A DNA stretch of 64,000 nucleotides from Clostridia bacterium (GTDB lineage Bacteria; Bacillota; Thermoanaerobacteria; Thermoanaerobacterales; Thermoanaerobacteraceae), in NCBI GenBank assembly GCA_012840485.1, contig DULG01000019.1, positions 1 through 64,000 on the forward strand, written 5' to 3'. This document shows positions 34,509 to 45,726 of this stretch, piece after piece. Position numbers and translations under genes: made by a program. How positions within the stretch are numbered: position 1 is the first letter of the stretch; each line of letters begins with the position of its first letter. The notes under the pieces are model-generated. The model had not been told where the DNA came from. It did not search any database and saw only the letters and a list, made by a program, of their open reading frames with translations.

Positions 34509-35714
34509 TTAAAGTTTTATTAAGGGATGTATAAAATCCAAACCGGCGATAGAGGAGTTTTTATAAGCCAAAGTATAGATATCTGTAGCAAATAAATCTT
34601 TTTCAAACATTTTAGTATTAGAAAGTCTTGCCTTGTATTGAGATACTTTTGTAATTATGGGCAAAGGGGATTTTTTCTTTATTTCTTTTAGCATTTCTTT
34701 TCCCTTTTTATTAAAACCTAAAACACGTATGTAATTGGGTCCATCAAATTCTTTAAAAATTTGCTTATCTATGTTAAGTAAAAGGTGAATAAGTATATGT
34801 CTTATTCTGCTTTCTGTGTATCGCTTTGATTTTACAAGTTTTATAAGTTCTTCAACATTATTAGTTTTATAAGAAGCTTTGTAAAGTTTATTTTCTAAAC
34901 CTTCTGAGACGTCAAATATGTGATTGAGAGGAATATGATTTCTCAACAGATAAATTAAAATATTAGAAAATTCCTCTAAAGATATGGGACCTTGTTTTTT
35001 TTCAAAAGAACTTTGAAAAATTTCTTTTGTAAAGTCCGGTATATATTTTTCTAAGCCTTCTAATCCTTTTTCAAAAATATGCTTTCTTATAGAAGAGGCG
35101 CTGGCAAATTCTCCTTTTAATTCTACTGATGTGTATAAAGACCCTTTTCTCCTTATTGTGAAAGGTATAATAGAACTGCCTATTTTCTTCAAAGATTTAA
35201 GGTATTCTATTGCCAATATATTATTGGAAGTTTGTAGGATATCAGGTATTTCATTATTATTTATAACTTTTTGTAATGCTAATTCTCTAGCTTTTGCAAA
35301 AGTTATGCCGCTTTTTAAAAATTCTTTTAATACTTTTTTGTAATAAATTGGCTCTTCTAGAAGTATTTCGGTAATTTTTGTGAGTTCGTTTAAATCGCCT
35401 TTTTCACTTCCAAAGGAAATGCAATCTACTATTTTTAAAGAATCCAATAATTTCACTGCTCCATAGGCAAAATTTTCAGCTGTAGAAGTGGCGTAGACTA
35501 CTGGTAACTCAATGACTAAATCTATACCTGCTCTTAACGCCATCTCAGTTCGTTTCCATTTATCAACAATAGCTGGTTCTCCTCTTTGTACAAAGTTTCC
35601 ACTCATTACTGCTACTGTGTAGTCGCGACCAGTTAATTTTTTAGATTCTTGTAAATGGTATAAATGTCCATTATGAAGAGGATTGTATTCGACAATAACT
35701 CCCAAAACTTTCAT
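34509..35714 (-). CDS. tmcAL: tRNA(Met) cytidine acetate ligase TmcAL (YlbM)
   Basis: 401 aa. The N-terminus GVIVEYNPLHNGHLYHLQES has the nucleotidyltransferase HxGH motif. AVMSGNFVQRGEPAIVDKW and ELPVVYATSTAENFAYGAV follow. The enzyme activates acetate with ATP and acetylates C34 of elongator tRNA(Met). The ATG at 35714 has only AAAGGG further upstream, a weak site. It probably has its own promoter in the gap before pta. Confidence 0.95.
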   Translation of the reverse strand: MKVLGVIVEYNPLHNGHLYHLQESKKLTGRDYTVAVMSGNFVQRGEPAIVDKWKRTEMALRAGIDLVIELPVVYATSTAENFAYGAVKLLDSLKIVDCISFGSEKGDLNELTKITEILLEEPIYYKKVLKEFLKSGITFAKARELALQKVINNNEIPDILQTSNNILAIEYLKSLKKIGSSIIPFTIRRKGSLYTSVELKGEFASASSIRKHIFEKGLEGLEKYIPDFTKEIFQSSFEKKQGPISLEEFSNILIYLLRNHIPLNHIFDVSEGLENKLYKASYKTNNVEELIKLVKSKRYTESRIRHILIHLLLNIDKQIFKEFDGPNYIRVLGFNKKGKEMLKEIKKKSPLPIITKVSQYKARLSNTKMFEKDLFATDIYTLAYKNSSIAGLDFIHPLIKL

Positions 35715-35773
35715 ATTATTTCGTACCCTTTCAAAAAATTTTTTAAGATATACTTATTATTTTACATAAAATA

Positions 35774-35782
35774 TGATAAAAT
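35774..35782 (+). promoter_or_regulatory. Extended -10 promoter of pta-ackA
   Basis: TGATAAAAT (35774-35782) lies 64 nt before the pta start. A second AT-rich -10-like element lies near 35808. The -35 is not clear. Confidence 0.45.
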
Positions 35783-35846
35783 GTAAAAGAGAGATCGTGT
35801 ATACAATATTATAGTGATAAAATTAAAAAAGGAAGGGAGATTTTAA

Positions 35847-36839
35847 ATGGCAGTAATGGATAGTATCATACAAAAAGCTAAAGCTAATAAAAAAAGAATT
35901 GTATTTCCTGAGGGAAGTGAGGCGCGGACTTTAAAAGCTGCCGAAAGGGTTATTAAAGAAGGTATTGCTGATGTGGTTTTATTAGGGAAGGAAGAAGAGA
36001 TAAAAGAAAAAGCAAAAGGATTGGATATCTCGAAAGCAGAAATTATAGACCCTGAAAAGTCGCCTCTTTTACAAAAATATGCTGAAGAGTATTATAATTT
36101 GAGAAAAAACAAAGGAGTTACAGAAGAACAGGCATATCAAATTATAAAAGACCCTATGTACTATGGGTGCATGATGGTCAAATTAGACGATGTTGATGGT
36201 ATGGTATCTGGGGCGATTCACGCTACTGCTGATGTTTTCAGACCGGCTTTTCAAATTATAAAGACTGCTCCTAATGTGAGAGTAGTATCCAGTGCTTTTA
36301 TTATGGAAGTGCCTAATTGTACTTATGGAAGTAATGGGGTATTTATTTTTGCTGATTGTGCGATAAACCCTAATCCTAATGAAGAAGAATTAGCGGCAAT
36401 TGCTATTGCTTCTGCTCATACGGCTAAGGTCCTTGGAGGTATTGAACCCAAGATAGCAATGCTTTCATTTTCTACAAAAGGAAGTGCAAACCATGAATTA
36501 GTAGATAAGGTGAAAAAGGCTACAAAAATTGCAAAAGAGTTGGCACCTGATTTGCTAATTGATGGTGAACTTCAGTTAGATGCTGCAATTGTCAAAGAAG
36601 TAGGAGAGTTAAAGGCTCCAGGAAGTCCTGTGGCAGGGAATGCAAATGTGCTTATTTTCCCAGATTTGCAAGCGGGAAACATTGGATATAAGCTAGTGCA
36701 AAGACTTGCTAAAGCTAATGCAATTGGTCCGATTTCTCAAGGTCTTGCAAAGCCTGTAAATGATTTGTCAAGAGGTTGTAGTGTAGATGATATTGTTAAT
36801 GTTATAGCAATAACTTCTGTACAAGCTCAAGGGATATGA
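35847..36839 (+). CDS. pta: Phosphate acetyltransferase
   Basis: 330 aa, the short single-domain form. It converts acetyl-CoA and phosphate to acetyl phosphate and CoA. RIVFPEGSEARTLKAAERV, DGMVSGAIHATADVFRPA and the ending GSPVAGNANVLIFPDLQAGN are diagnostic. AAGGGAG precedes the ATG. With ackA it gives ATP by the acetate-fermentation route. Confidence 0.97.
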   Translation: MAVMDSIIQKAKANKKRIVFPEGSEARTLKAAERVIKEGIADVVLLGKEEEIKEKAKGLDISKAEIIDPEKSPLLQKYAEEYYNLRKNKGVTEEQAYQIIKDPMYYGCMMVKLDDVDGMVSGAIHATADVFRPAFQIIKTAPNVRVVSSAFIMEVPNCTYGSNGVFIFADCAINPNPNEEELAAIAIASAHTAKVLGGIEPKIAMLSFSTKGSANHELVDKVKKATKIAKELAPDLLIDGELQLDAAIVKEVGELKAPGSPVAGNANVLIFPDLQAGNIGYKLVQRLAKANAIGPISQGLAKPVNDLSRGCSVDDIVNVIAITSVQAQGI

Positions 36840-36865
36840 ATAATAACTGATGAGGAGGCTGTAAT

Positions 36866-38071
36866 ATGAGGATCTTAGTTATGAACTGTGGCAGTTCATC
36901 ATTAAAATATCAATTATTGGATATGGAAAGCAACAAAGTTTTAGCGAAAGGTTTGGCTGAGAGGATAGGAATAAATGATTCCCTTTTAACCCATCAAGTA
37001 GAAGGAAAAGATAAAGTAAAAATACAAAAAGACATGAAAAATCACAAAGAAGCTATACAAATCGTTTTGGAAGCTTTGGTTGACAAAGAAATTGGAGTAT
37101 TAAAAGATATGAAAGAAATTGATGCAGTAGGGCACCGAGTTGTCCATGGAGGAGAGTATTTTACAGATTCTGTATTGATTGACGATGAAGTCATAAAAAA
37201 GTTGGAAGCCTGTATCGACCTTGCACCTTTGCACAATCCTGCTAATATTGAGGGAATTAAAGCTTGTCAGCAGATTATGCCTGGAGTGCCAATGGCAGCA
37301 GTTTTTGATACGGCTTTTCACCAGACAATGCCAGATTATGCGTATATTTATCCTATTCCTTATGAATACTATGAAAAATATAAGATAAGAAGATATGGTT
37401 TCCATGGCACTTCTCATAAGTATGTGTCGATGAGGGCAGCTGAAATATTGAATAAGCCTATTGAAGACTTAAAAATTATCACTTGCCATTTAGGAAATGG
37501 TTCTAGTATTACTGCAGTCAAAGGAGGAAAATCAATAGATACGAGTATGGGTTTCACTCCATTAGAAGGATTAGCCATGGGTACAAGGTCTGGAAATGTT
37601 GACCCTACTATCATAACTTTTTTAATGGAAAAAGAAGGATTAACTGCAGAGGAAGTCATAGATATACTCAATAAAAAATCCGGCGTATACGGCATTTCTG
37701 GAATTAGCAATGACTTTAGGGACCTAGAGAACGCAGCTTTTAAAGAAGGGCACAAAAGAGCTATGTTGGCTTTAAAAGTTTTTGCCTATAGAGTGAAAAA
37801 GACAATTGGATCTTATGCTGCGGCAATGGGAGGAGTTGACGCTATTGTATTTACTGCAGGAGTAGGAGAAAATGGACCTGAAATGAGAGAGTTTATTTTA
37901 GAGGATTTAGAATTTTTAGGCTTTAGCTTGGACAAGGAAAAGAATAAAGTAAGAGGTAAAGAAGCGATTATATCTACAGAAGATTCAAAAGTCAAGGTTA
38001 TGGTAATACCTACAAACGAAGAATATATGATTGCAAAGGATACTGAAAAATTGGTAAAGGGTTTAAAGTAG
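36866..38071 (+). CDS. ackA: Acetate kinase
   Basis: 401 aa. It makes ATP and acetate from acetyl phosphate and ADP. ASKHA-fold motifs [38 protein letters not shown] and [16 protein letters not shown] are all present. It follows pta after 26 nt with TGAGGAGG before the ATG. Normal length. Confidence 0.98.
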   Translation: MRILVMNCGSSSLKYQLLDMESNKVLAKGLAERIGINDSLLTHQVEGKDKVKIQKDMKNHKEAIQIVLEALVDKEIGVLKDMKEIDAVGHRVVHGGEYFTDSVLIDDEVIKKLEACIDLAPLHNPANIEGIKACQQIMPGVPMAAVFDTAFHQTMPDYAYIYPIPYEYYEKYKIRRYGFHGTSHKYVSMRAAEILNKPIEDLKIITCHLGNGSSITAVKGGKSIDTSMGFTPLEGLAMGTRSGNVDPTIITFLMEKEGLTAEEVIDILNKKSGVYGISGISNDFRDLENAAFKEGHKRAMLALKVFAYRVKKTIGSYAAAMGGVDAIVFTAGVGENGPEMREFILEDLEFLGFSLDKEKNKVRGKEAIISTEDSKVKVMVIPTNEEYMIAKDTEKLVKGLK

Positions 38072-38077
38072 TTAATC

Positions 38078-38106
38078 TTGACAATTAATAGAGGGGTTAG
38101 TATAAT
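38078..38106 (+). promoter_or_regulatory. Promoter of yceD-rpmF
   Basis: Perfect -35 TTGACA (38078-38083), 17-nt spacer, perfect -10 TATAAT (38101-38106). It is the best sigma-A consensus in the window, which fits high ribosomal-protein expression. Confidence 0.92.
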
Positions 38107-38142
38107 AGGTGATGTCAATTATTTTAAGGTGTGTGAATAAAA

Positions 38143-38628
38143 ATGAAAGTCGATCTATTAAAAATCAAAGGACAGCTTGGCCGCAGCATAAATATAGACT
38201 ATGTGGAGGAGATAAAAAGTATTGAATTTAAAGGGGAAGAGTACAAAATTGTTACTCCTCTACATGTGAAAGGTACCATTACTGCTCAAAAAGAAGGGCT
38301 TTTGGCAGAACTTGATATTACAGGTAGTATAAATGCTGTCTGTGATAGATGTCTGGATGAGTTTATTTATAATTTAGATCTCAAATTAAGGGAATATGTA
38401 GAGGAGTCAGTAGACGAAGAAGTAGATGATAGTTTTTATGAAAACTTTGATTTAACTACTTTTGTTGTTCATTTTGTGATACTTTCTTTGCCAATGAAAT
38501 TTTTATGCAAACAAGATTGCAAAGGTTTGTGCCCCGTTTGTGGTACTAATTTAAACCATCAAACCTGCAGCTGCAAGCGGGAAGATATTGATCCGCGGCT
38601 TACCGTCCTTTCTAAATTACTGCAATAG
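38143..38628 (+). CDS. yceD: DUF177/YceD-family protein
   Basis: 161 aa. The family is found beside rpmF and is linked to large-subunit or 23S rRNA processing. A CDRC pair is in the middle, and the C-terminal CKQDCKGLCPVCGTNL and CSC group looks zinc-binding. The start ATG is in the leader of the strong promoter at 38078; the Shine-Dalgarno (AAGGTG) is modest. It lies 17 nt before rpmF. Confidence 0.9.
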   Translation: MKVDLLKIKGQLGRSINIDYVEEIKSIEFKGEEYKIVTPLHVKGTITAQKEGLLAELDITGSINAVCDRCLDEFIYNLDLKLREYVEESVDEEVDDSFYENFDLTTFVVHFVILSLPMKFLCKQDCKGLCPVCGTNLNHQTCSCKREDIDPRLTVLSKLLQ

Positions 38629-38645
38629 ATGTGGGAGGTGTTAAG

Positions 38646-38828
38646 ATGCCAGTTCCAAAGAGAAGGACATCAAAGGCTAGAAGGGATACTAGGAGGAATA
38701 ATAGTTATAAAATAGCTGCACCAATTTACGTTTTATGTCCAAGATGCCACGAGCCAAAACTACCTCATAGAGTATGTCCAAACTGCGGCTATTACAAAGA
38801 CAGAGAAGTAATAAAAGTAGAAGAGTAA
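38646..38828 (+). CDS. rpmF: 50S ribosomal protein L32
   Basis: 60 aa. MPVPKRRTSKARRDTRRNN at the N-terminus and the zinc motif CPRCHEPKLPHRVCPNCGYY identify the cysteine-containing form. GGGAGGTG sits before the ATG at 38646; an earlier in-frame ATG lacks such spacing. A strong terminator follows. Confidence 0.97.
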   Translation: MPVPKRRTSKARRDTRRNNSYKIAAPIYVLCPRCHEPKLPHRVCPNCGYYKDREVIKVEE

Positions 38829-38837
38829 GACAAAAAA

Positions 38838-38872
38838 GTAGTAATAGGAAAAGGCCTATTACTACTTTTTTT
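38838..38872 (+). terminator. Terminator after rpmF
   Basis: An 11-bp stem pairs GTAGTAATAGG (38838-38848) with CCTATTACTAC (38855-38865), extended by A/T, followed by seven T. Confidence 0.93.
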
Positions 38873-38874
38873 AG

Positions 38875-38903
38875 TTGATTTTACAAAAAAAATAATTTAT
38901 AAT
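38875..38903 (+). promoter_or_regulatory. Promoter of fapR-plsX-fab operon
   Basis: -35 TTGATT (38875-38880), 17-nt spacer, -10 TATAAT (38898-38903). It starts right after the rpmF terminator. A repeat pair TTAGTTG (38871-38877)/CAACTAA (38923-38929) brackets it. Confidence 0.8.
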
Positions 38904-38946
38904 TTTGGGTAGGTCATAAAAACAACTAATATCTGGAGCTGGTAAT

Positions 38947-39549
38947 ATGGTTATGCGAATGAATAAGGCGGAAAGACAAAAACTTTTAAGAGAAAAGATA
39001 AACAATAACCCCTTTTACACTGATGATGAGTTAGCAGAAATGTTTGGAGTAAGCGTGCAAACTATAAGGCTAGACAGGATGGAACTAGGAATCCCTGAAG
39101 TTAGAGAGCGTATAAAAAGCGTTGCTGAAGAAAATTATCAAAAGGTAAGAACCATTATAGGCACTGAAGTAGTTGGAGAATTGATAGATTTAGAATTGGG
39201 TAAAAGGGGTATATCTATTTTTGAGCCTACAGAGGACATGGTTTTTGTAAAAACAAAAATTGTAAAAGGACAATATATTTATTCTCAAGCTGAATCTTTA
39301 GCATTGTCTTTGATTGATGCCTCTGCTGCCTTAATTGGAGTGGCAAACATCAAGTATAAATACCCTGTTAAAGTCGGAGATAGACTTGTGGCTAAAGGCG
39401 AAGTGATAAGACAAAGAGGAAATAAATATTTTGTATGGGTAAAAATAAAGGTCAAAGATAAAGAAGTATTCAGAGGCAAATTCATTTTAGTAGCTCTTGA
39501 TGAGGATTTTCTGAAAAAAAGGAGTGACACTGTTGAGGTTAGCAATTGA
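38947..39549 (+). CDS. fapR: Fatty-acid biosynthesis transcriptional repressor FapR
   Basis: 200 aa. An N-terminal helix-turn-helix ([20 protein letters not shown]) and a C-terminal hot-dog domain that binds malonyl-CoA match FapR. In Bacillus it represses fab and plsX genes until malonyl-CoA accumulates. It starts this operon, so autoregulation is likely, though the usual 17-bp FapR box was not seen. Start ATG with GGAG 8 nt upstream. Overlaps plsX by 17 nt. Confidence 0.93.
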   Translation: MVMRMNKAERQKLLREKINNNPFYTDDELAEMFGVSVQTIRLDRMELGIPEVRERIKSVAEENYQKVRTIIGTEVVGELIDLELGKRGISIFEPTEDMVFVKTKIVKGQYIYSQAESLALSLIDASAALIGVANIKYKYPVKVGDRLVAKGEVIRQRGNKYFVWVKIKVKDKEVFRGKFILVALDEDFLKKRSDTVEVSN

Positions 39550-40531
39550 TGCTATGGGGGGAGATCATGCTCCAGAAGAGATAATTAAGGGTAGTTTAGA
39601 GGCATTAAAATATTTTCAGGATATAGAAATTGTCCTCATTGGCAAAGAAGAAGTTTTGCAAAATCTAAAAGGAAAAAGTGATAGGCTCAAACTTGTTTAT
39701 ACCTCAGAAGTCATTGAGAATGATGAAGCACCTGTAACAGCCATTAGAAAGAAAAAGAATTCCTCAATGGTAGTGGGTTTAGAACTTCTTAAGAATGAGG
39801 AGGTGGAAGCTTTTTTATCAGCAGGAAATACAGGGGCTTTGATGGCAGGGTCATTACTTACTTTGGGGCGTATAAAAGGAATTGAGAGGCCAGCTTTGGC
39901 GCCAATACTTCCTACATTAAATGGAGCTACCGTATTATTAGATGCTGGTTCTAATACTAATTGTGATGAAGAAAATTTAGTGCAATTTGCTGCCATGGGT
40001 CATGTTTATGCACAAAAAATGTTTGGAATTGAAAGACCAAGAGTAGGACTTTTTAATGTAGGGGCCGAAGAGGAAAAAGGAAATGACGTAGTAAAAAGAG
40101 CTTTTGAAAAACTAAAAAAATCTAATTTAAATTTTATTGGAAATGTAGAAGGAAGAGATATACCCTATGGAGTTTGTGAAGTTGTAGTTTGTGATGGATT
40201 TGTGGGAAATGCGATACTAAAGTCTATGGAAGGAATTGCTTCTGTGATTTCTCAACTTGTAAAGGAAGAGTTGACACGAAATATTTTTACTAAACTGGGT
40301 GCTCTTTTGATAATGGGTGGATTAAAAAGAATAACTAAAAAAATGGATTACACTGAATACGGAGGAGCTCCTCTTTTAGGAATTAGAAAACCAGTCATAA
40401 AAGCTCATGGCAACTCAAAAGCAAAAGCTATTTTTAATGCGATAAAACAAGCTAAAAATTTTGTAGATAATGATGTCTTAAATCACATAAAAGAAGAAAT
40501 TGAGTCAATGGGAGATGAGTTAAGTGTGTGA
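39533..40531 (+). CDS. plsX: Phosphate acyltransferase PlsX
   Basis: 332 aa. [20 protein letters not shown] at the N-terminus and [21 protein letters not shown] and [16 protein letters not shown] identify it. It makes acyl phosphate from acyl-ACP for phospholipid synthesis. The TTG at 39533 is chosen because GGAG (39521-39524) lies 8 nt before it; a GTG at 39524 would be part of that site. Confidence 0.96.
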   Translation: MRLAIDAMGGDHAPEEIIKGSLEALKYFQDIEIVLIGKEEVLQNLKGKSDRLKLVYTSEVIENDEAPVTAIRKKKNSSMVVGLELLKNEEVEAFLSAGNTGALMAGSLLTLGRIKGIERPALAPILPTLNGATVLLDAGSNTNCDEENLVQFAAMGHVYAQKMFGIERPRVGLFNVGAEEEKGNDVVKRAFEKLKKSNLNFIGNVEGRDIPYGVCEVVVCDGFVGNAILKSMEGIASVISQLVKEELTRNIFTKLGALLIMGGLKRITKKMDYTEYGGAPLLGIRKPVIKAHGNSKAKAIFNAIKQAKNFVDNDVLNHIKEEIESMGDELSV

Positions 40532-41519
40532 AAAAATTGCTGCAGGAGTTTTAGGAACAGGTAGTTATGCTCCAGAAAAGATTTTAACTAATTTTGATTT
40601 AGAAAAAATGGTGGATACTTCTGATGAGTGGATTACCACGAGGACAGGAATTAAAGAAAGGCGAATTGCGGATTCTTCACAGGCTACTTCTGATTTAGCT
40701 ATTGAGGCTGCAAAAAAGGCTTTGGAAGATGCTAAATTGACAGCGGAAGAAATTGACATGATTATTGTTGCAACTGTCACTCCAGATATGAATTTCCCAT
40801 CTACTGCTTGTATAGTTCAAGCCAATTTAGGTGCAGTCAATGCAGCTGCTTTTGACATTTCTGTTGGATGTTCTGGCTTTATATATGGACTTGCTATTGC
40901 TCAACAATTTGTGGAGACTGGTATGTATAACAAAATATTGATTATTGGAGCAGAAACTTTGTCTAAAATTACTAATTGGAAAGACAGGAACACTTGCGTT
41001 CTCTTTGGAGATGGAGCAGGAGCAGCTGTTATAGGAAGAGTAGAAAGTGGATATGGAATATTAAGTACTTACTTGGGGACTGATGGAACTGGAGGAAAAT
41101 ACTTGTACATGCCAGCAGGTGGTTCAAGAATGCCCGCTAGTGAAGAGACTGTAAAAAAGAATTTACATACTATTTTTATGGAGGGACAAGAAGTATTTAA
41201 GTTTGCAGTAAAAGTAATGGATAGTGCGACTATTGAGGCTTTAAATAGATGTGGCCTAAAACCGGAAGACATAGATATGCTCATACCTCACCAAGCAAAC
41301 ACAAGAATAATTGAAGCGGCGAGGAAGAGGTTAAAACTTAGCAATGATAAAGTTTATATAAATCTTGATAAATACGGTAATACCTCTGCTGCCTCTGTTG
41401 CTATAGCCTTAGATGAAGCCTATAGAAAAGGACTGATAAAAAAAGGCGATGTCATACTAACTGTCGCTTTTGGTGCAGGTTTGACTTGGGCATCAAGTGT
41501 TATAAGATGGAGCAAGTAA
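40524..41519 (+). CDS. fabH: Beta-ketoacyl-ACP synthase III FabH
   Basis: 331 aa. Catalytic Cys116 (DISVGCSGF), His256 (IPHQANTR) and Asn286 (YGNTSAAS) are in place. It condenses acetyl-CoA or branched acyl-CoA with malonyl-ACP to begin fatty acids. The start is GTG overlapping the plsX end by 8 nt, with GGGAGATGAG upstream. Confidence 0.97.
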   Translation: MCEKIAAGVLGTGSYAPEKILTNFDLEKMVDTSDEWITTRTGIKERRIADSSQATSDLAIEAAKKALEDAKLTAEEIDMIIVATVTPDMNFPSTACIVQANLGAVNAAAFDISVGCSGFIYGLAIAQQFVETGMYNKILIIGAETLSKITNWKDRNTCVLFGDGAGAAVIGRVESGYGILSTYLGTDGTGGKYLYMPAGGSRMPASEETVKKNLHTIFMEGQEVFKFAVKVMDSATIEALNRCGLKPEDIDMLIPHQANTRIIEAARKRLKLSNDKVYINLDKYGNTSAASVAIALDEAYRKGLIKKGDVILTVAFGAGLTWASSVIRWSK

Positions 41520-41531
41520 GGAGTGAAAAAT

Positions 41532-42473
41532 ATGTTTAAAACGAAAATAGTAGAAATGCTTAATATAAAATATCCAATATTTCAGGGTGGCATGGCATGG
41601 GTCGCAACTGCAGAACTAGCTGCTGCCGTGTCAAATGCAGGAGGTTTAGGAATAATAGGAGCGGGTAATGCACCAGCTAGTTTTGTAAGGGAACAGATAC
41701 GGAAGGCAAGAGAACTTACTGATAAACCTTTTGGTGTCAATGTGATGCTTTTGTCTCCTTTTGTTGATGAAGTTATGGAGGTTATTTTAGAAGAAAAAGT
41801 AGATGTCATAACCACTGGAGCAGGAAATCCAGGCAAGTACATACCTAGACTTAAAGAGCGGGATATTAAAGTTATTCCTGTCGTTCCTTCAGTAGCCCTA
41901 GCTAAAAGAATGGAGGACATTGGAGTAGATGCTGTAATTGCAGAGGGAACAGAGTCAGGAGGTCATATTGGAGAACTAACGACTTTGGCATTAGTACCTC
42001 AAGTAGTAGATGCTGTTAAAATTCCTGTCATTGCTGCAGGAGGAATTGCTGATGGACGTGGTTTTGCAGCTGCATTTTGCTTAGGAGCTTCAGGTATTCA
42101 AATGGGAACTCGGTTTGTATGCTCTACTGAATGTACTGCTCATCCTCGTTACAAAGAATATATTTTAAAGGCAAAAGACAGAGATGCCGTTGTTACAGGA
42201 AGAAGCACAGGTCATCCAGTCAGGTCATTAAAAAACAAACTGACAAGAGAATTTGAAAAATTAGAGCAAATGGGTGCTCCTAAGGAAGAATTAGAAAAAT
42301 TAGGGGAAGGAAAATTAAGAGCAGCGGTAGCAGACGGTAATGTAGAATATGGTTCTGTGATGGCAGGTCAAATTGCAGGACTTATAAATGATATTAAACC
42401 TGTAAAAGAGATAATAGAGGACATAATGAAACAAGCGGAGGAAGTAATTGACAATTTGAATAAAATGAGGTGA
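41532..42473 (+). CDS. fabK: Enoyl-ACP reductase II FabK (FMN)
   Basis: About 313 aa FMN TIM barrel of the nitronate monooxygenase-like family. [44 protein letters not shown] and [10 protein letters not shown] are typical of FabK. No fabI or fabL is present in the window, so it likely performs the reduction step. The ATG at 41532 has AAGGAG 8 nt upstream; a nearer GTG overlaps that site. Confidence 0.95.
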   Translation: MFKTKIVEMLNIKYPIFQGGMAWVATAELAAAVSNAGGLGIIGAGNAPASFVREQIRKARELTDKPFGVNVMLLSPFVDEVMEVILEEKVDVITTGAGNPGKYIPRLKERDIKVIPVVPSVALAKRMEDIGVDAVIAEGTESGGHIGELTTLALVPQVVDAVKIPVIAAGGIADGRGFAAAFCLGASGIQMGTRFVCSTECTAHPRYKEYILKAKDRDAVVTGRSTGHPVRSLKNKLTREFEKLEQMGAPKEELEKLGEGKLRAAVADGNVEYGSVMAGQIAGLINDIKPVKEIIEDIMKQAEEVIDNLNKMR

Positions 42474-42477
42474 AAAA

Positions 42478-43407
42478 ATGAAAGTAGCTTTTATTTACCC
42501 CGGGCAAGGTGCCCAATATGCTGGAATGGGCAAAGGAATATACCAAAAATACCAAGAGGCAAGAGAAATTTTTGAAAGAGCAGATGAAGCTTTAGGGTTT
42601 AGCATATCTGAACTTTGTTTTGAGGGACCAGAAGAAGAACTTATGAAAACAGAAAATACCCAGCCGGCCATTTTAACGGTTTCTGTTGCTTTAACAAAGG
42701 TTTTGCAAAAGAGAGGAATAAATGCTGAGGTTACTGCAGGATTGAGCTTAGGTGAGTATTCCTCTTTAGTATTGGCTGAAGCTTTAGATTTTGAAGATGC
42801 GGTTCGTTTAGTGAAAAACAGAGGAAAGTATATGCAGGAAGTAGTACCCCAAGGAGTGGGTACTATGGCAGCAATACTGGGACTTGAAAATGAAGTAGTA
42901 GAAGAGATTTGCCGTACTGTATCACAAGTTGGAATAGTAGAACCTGCTAATTACAACTGCCCTGGACAATTAGTTATATCTGGAGAAGTAAAAGCTGTGG
43001 AAAAAGCTGTCGAGCTAGCCAAAGAAAAAGGTGCAAAAAGAGCAGTAGTATTGGCAGTAAGTGCACCTTTCCACTGCAGCATGTTAAAAAAAGCAGGAGA
43101 ACTCCTAGAGAGGGACTTAGAAAAAATAGAAATAAAAGATTTAAAAATTCCAGTAGTATCAAATCTAACAGCTGATTATGCGTCTAAAGACCAAGTGAAG
43201 GACCTGCTCATAAAGCAAGTTAGTCATCCTGTATTGTGGGAACAATCTGTAAAAAGAATGATTGAAGATGGTGTAGATACTTTTGTTGAGATAGGCCCAG
43301 GGAAGACTCTTACAGGTTTTGTTAAAAAGATTGACAAAACCAAAAATGCTTATAATTTTGAAGATGAGGAGTCCCTTTTAAAGACTCTCTTTGCTTTGGG
43401 GGTATAA
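42478..43407 (+). CDS. fabD: Malonyl-CoA-ACP transacylase FabD
   Basis: 309 aa. It moves malonyl from CoA to [18 protein letters not shown], the nucleophile elbow GLSLGEYSS (Ser90) and SAPFHCSM (catalytic His) are visible. GAGGTG precedes the ATG, 4 nt after fabK. Same operon. Confidence 0.97.
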   Translation: MKVAFIYPGQGAQYAGMGKGIYQKYQEAREIFERADEALGFSISELCFEGPEEELMKTENTQPAILTVSVALTKVLQKRGINAEVTAGLSLGEYSSLVLAEALDFEDAVRLVKNRGKYMQEVVPQGVGTMAAILGLENEVVEEICRTVSQVGIVEPANYNCPGQLVISGEVKAVEKAVELAKEKGAKRAVVLAVSAPFHCSMLKKAGELLERDLEKIEIKDLKIPVVSNLTADYASKDQVKDLLIKQVSHPVLWEQSVKRMIEDGVDTFVEIGPGKTLTGFVKKIDKTKNAYNFEDEESLLKTLFALGV

Positions 43408-43409
43408 GT

Positions 43410-44153
43410 ATGGAAACTGAAAGAAAAACTGCTTTTATAACAGGTGGGTCAAGAGGAATAGGACGTGCTATTGCTTTACGTTTGGCAAAAGATGGATTTA
43501 ATATTGTCGTCAACTATTCAAAAAGTGATAAAAGTGCTGAAGAGGTTGTAAAAGAAGCAAAAGAGTATGGAGTAGAGGCAATGGCTGTCAAATGTGACGT
43601 CTCTAAATACGATGAGGTTGAAAAAGCGATAGATAAAATTGTAGAAGAATTTGGTAGTATAGATGTTGTAGTAAATAATGCGGGAATTACAAAGGACAAT
43701 TTAATTTTGAAGATGGATGAAAGCGAGTGGGACCAAGTAATAGATGTAAATTTAAAAGGTACATTTAATGTAATAAAATTTGCATCAAAGTATATGATAA
43801 AAAAGAGAAAAGGGAAAATAATAAATATTACATCAGTTGTGGGAATAATGGGAAATGCAGGTCAAGCTAACTATGCTGCTTCTAAAGCAGGAGTGATAGG
43901 ACTTACTAAATCTGTTGCAAAAGAGTTGGCAAGTCGGGGAATAACAGTAAATGCTGTAGCTCCCGGCTTCATTGAAACGGATATGACAAGTGTGTTAAAA
44001 GATGAAATAAAAGAAAATATGTTAAAGAGCATTCCTTTGAAAAGAGCTGGAAAACCGGAGGATGTAGCTGAATTAGTTGCATTTTTGGCGAGTCCCGCTT
44101 CAGATTACATTACCGGGCAAGTAATAAATGTTGACGGAGGAATGGTTATGTAA
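43410..44153 (+). CDS. fabG: 3-oxoacyl-ACP reductase FabG
   Basis: 247 aa short-chain dehydrogenase. The cofactor loop is TGGSRGIG (11-18), NNAG lies near 89-92, and the catalytic Ser142, Tyr155 and Lys159 are in place. It uses NADPH to reduce 3-oxoacyl-ACP. It begins 2 nt after fabD; the Shine-Dalgarno (GGGGGT) is inside fabD. Confidence 0.97.
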   Translation: METERKTAFITGGSRGIGRAIALRLAKDGFNIVVNYSKSDKSAEEVVKEAKEYGVEAMAVKCDVSKYDEVEKAIDKIVEEFGSIDVVVNNAGITKDNLILKMDESEWDQVIDVNLKGTFNVIKFASKYMIKKRKGKIINITSVVGIMGNAGQANYAASKAGVIGLTKSVAKELASRGITVNAVAPGFIETDMTSVLKDEIKENMLKSIPLKRAGKPEDVAELVAFLASPASDYITGQVINVDGGMVM

Positions 44154-44195
44154 TATTATCATAATGTATAATTTTTGAGAGGAGGTGAAGAAAGT

Positions 44196-44423
44196 ATGAT
44201 TTTTGAAAAAGTAAGGGACATAATAGCCGAACAACTCGGCATTGATCCAGAGGAAATAACGATGGAGTCATCTTTTATAGATGATTTGGGAGCAGACTCT
44301 TTAGACATAGTAGAGCTTATCATGGCTCTAGAAGAAGAATTTGATATTGAAATTCCTGATGAAGATGCTGAAAAGATTAAAACAGTAGGTGATGTAGTGG
44401 AATATTTAAGCAATCTTGAATAA
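44196..44423 (+). CDS. acpP: Acyl carrier protein
   Basis: 75 aa, acidic. The phosphopantetheine attachment Ser35 lies in [22 protein letters not shown] sits just before the ATG at 44196, which is preferred over a longer frame. It carries the growing acyl chain; a fab operon position before fabF is typical. Confidence 0.98.
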   Translation: MIFEKVRDIIAEQLGIDPEEITMESSFIDDLGADSLDIVELIMALEEEFDIEIPDEDAEKIKTVGDVVEYLSNLE

Positions 44424-44428
44424 TTGGG

Positions 44429-44450
44429 GTCCCGCACTGCGGGACTTTAT
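44429..44450 (+). terminator. Hairpin after acpP (processing or partial terminator)
   Basis: A perfect 7-bp GC-rich stem pairs GTCCCGC (44429-44435) with GCGGGAC (44439-44445) across a 3-nt loop, followed by only TTTAT. It may set higher acpP than fabF mRNA. Confidence 0.6.
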
Positions 44451-44489
44451 ACAATATAAAATTTTACTCTATTTTGGGGGTTTTAACTG

Positions 44490-45719
44490 ATGAACAGAGT
44501 GGTTGTAACGGGAGTAGGAGTCATTACACCTTTGGGCAGTACTGTAGAAAAATTTTGGAATGCTTTAATAAATGGCGAGTCTGGAATTGATATAATCAGC
44601 AAATTTGACGTATCTGAATTTCCTACCAAGGTAGCAGCTGAAGTAAAAAATTTTGACCCGACCTTGTACATAGACAAAAAAGAAGCAAGAAGAATGGATA
44701 GGTTCATCCAGTTTGCTGTTGCCAGTGCAAAATTGGCATTAGAAGATGCAGTAATAGAACTTGACAAGGTCGATTTGAATAGATTTGGGGTTATTTACGG
44801 CACAGGTATAGGAGGAATTGAAACTTTTGAAAATCAAGTAAAAGTTATGTATGAAAAAGGACCTGGAAAAGTAAGCCCTTTCTTTATACCCATGATGATA
44901 GCAAATATGGCAGCAGGACAAATAGCAATAACTTTTGGATTAAAAGGGATAAATGAAACTATAGTAAACGCTTGTGCTTCCAGTACTAATGCTATAGGAG
45001 AGGCATTTAAAATTATACAGCGGGGAGATGCAGATTTAATAGTTGCAGGTGGTACAGAAGCAGCTATTACTCCCATGTCTTTAGCGGGCTTTTGTGCAAT
45101 GAAGGCTATGTCTACAAATGAGGACCCTAAAAAAGCCTCTAGACCTTTTGACCTAAATAGAGATGGCTTTGTAATGGGTGAAGGTTCTGCAAGCTTAATT
45201 TTAGAATCTTTGGAACACGCACAAAAAAGAGGAGCAAAAATTTATGCAGAGATAATAGGTTATGGTGCTACAGATGATGCTTACCACGTAACTGCTCCTG
45301 CGCCAGAAGGAGAAGGGGCTGCAATGGCTATGGAAACAGCTTTAAAAGATGGTAAAGTAAGTTTTGAGATGATAGATTATATCAATGCACATGGAACTTC
45401 TACGGAATATAATGACAAATTTGAGACAATGGCTATAAAAAAAGTCTTCAAAGACCATGCCTATAAACTTTATGTAAGTTCTATTAAATCTATGCTAGGA
45501 CATTTATTAGGAGCAGCAGGAGCTGTTGAAGCTGTAGCTACTGTTTTGACTTTGAAAAATGGAATTATACCTCCTACTATTAATTATGAGACTCCTGACC
45601 CAGAGTGCGATTTAAATTATGTACCTAACAAGGCTATAGAAAAAGAAGTAAATTATGCTATTTCTAATTCCTTTGGCTTTGGAGGACATAATGGGACATT
45701 ACTTTTTAAAAAATTTTAA
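44490..45719 (+). CDS. fabF: Beta-ketoacyl-ACP synthase II FabF
   Basis: 409 aa. Catalytic triad Cys162 ([11 protein letters not shown]), His301 ([11 protein letters not shown]) and His338 ([11 protein letters not shown]). It elongates acyl-ACP with malonyl-ACP. It has GGGGG before the ATG and ends 7 nt before rnc. Length normal. Confidence 0.97.
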   Translation: MNRVVVTGVGVITPLGSTVEKFWNALINGESGIDIISKFDVSEFPTKVAAEVKNFDPTLYIDKKEARRMDRFIQFAVASAKLALEDAVIELDKVDLNRFGVIYGTGIGGIETFENQVKVMYEKGPGKVSPFFIPMMIANMAAGQIAITFGLKGINETIVNACASSTNAIGEAFKIIQRGDADLIVAGGTEAAITPMSLAGFCAMKAMSTNEDPKKASRPFDLNRDGFVMGEGSASLILESLEHAQKRGAKIYAEIIGYGATDDAYHVTAPAPEGEGAAMAMETALKDGKVSFEMIDYINAHGTSTEYNDKFETMAIKKVFKDHAYKLYVSSIKSMLGHLLGAAGAVEAVATVLTLKNGIIPPTINYETPDPECDLNYVPNKAIEKEVNYAISNSFGFGGHNGTLLFKKF

Positions 45720-45726
45720 AAGAGGT

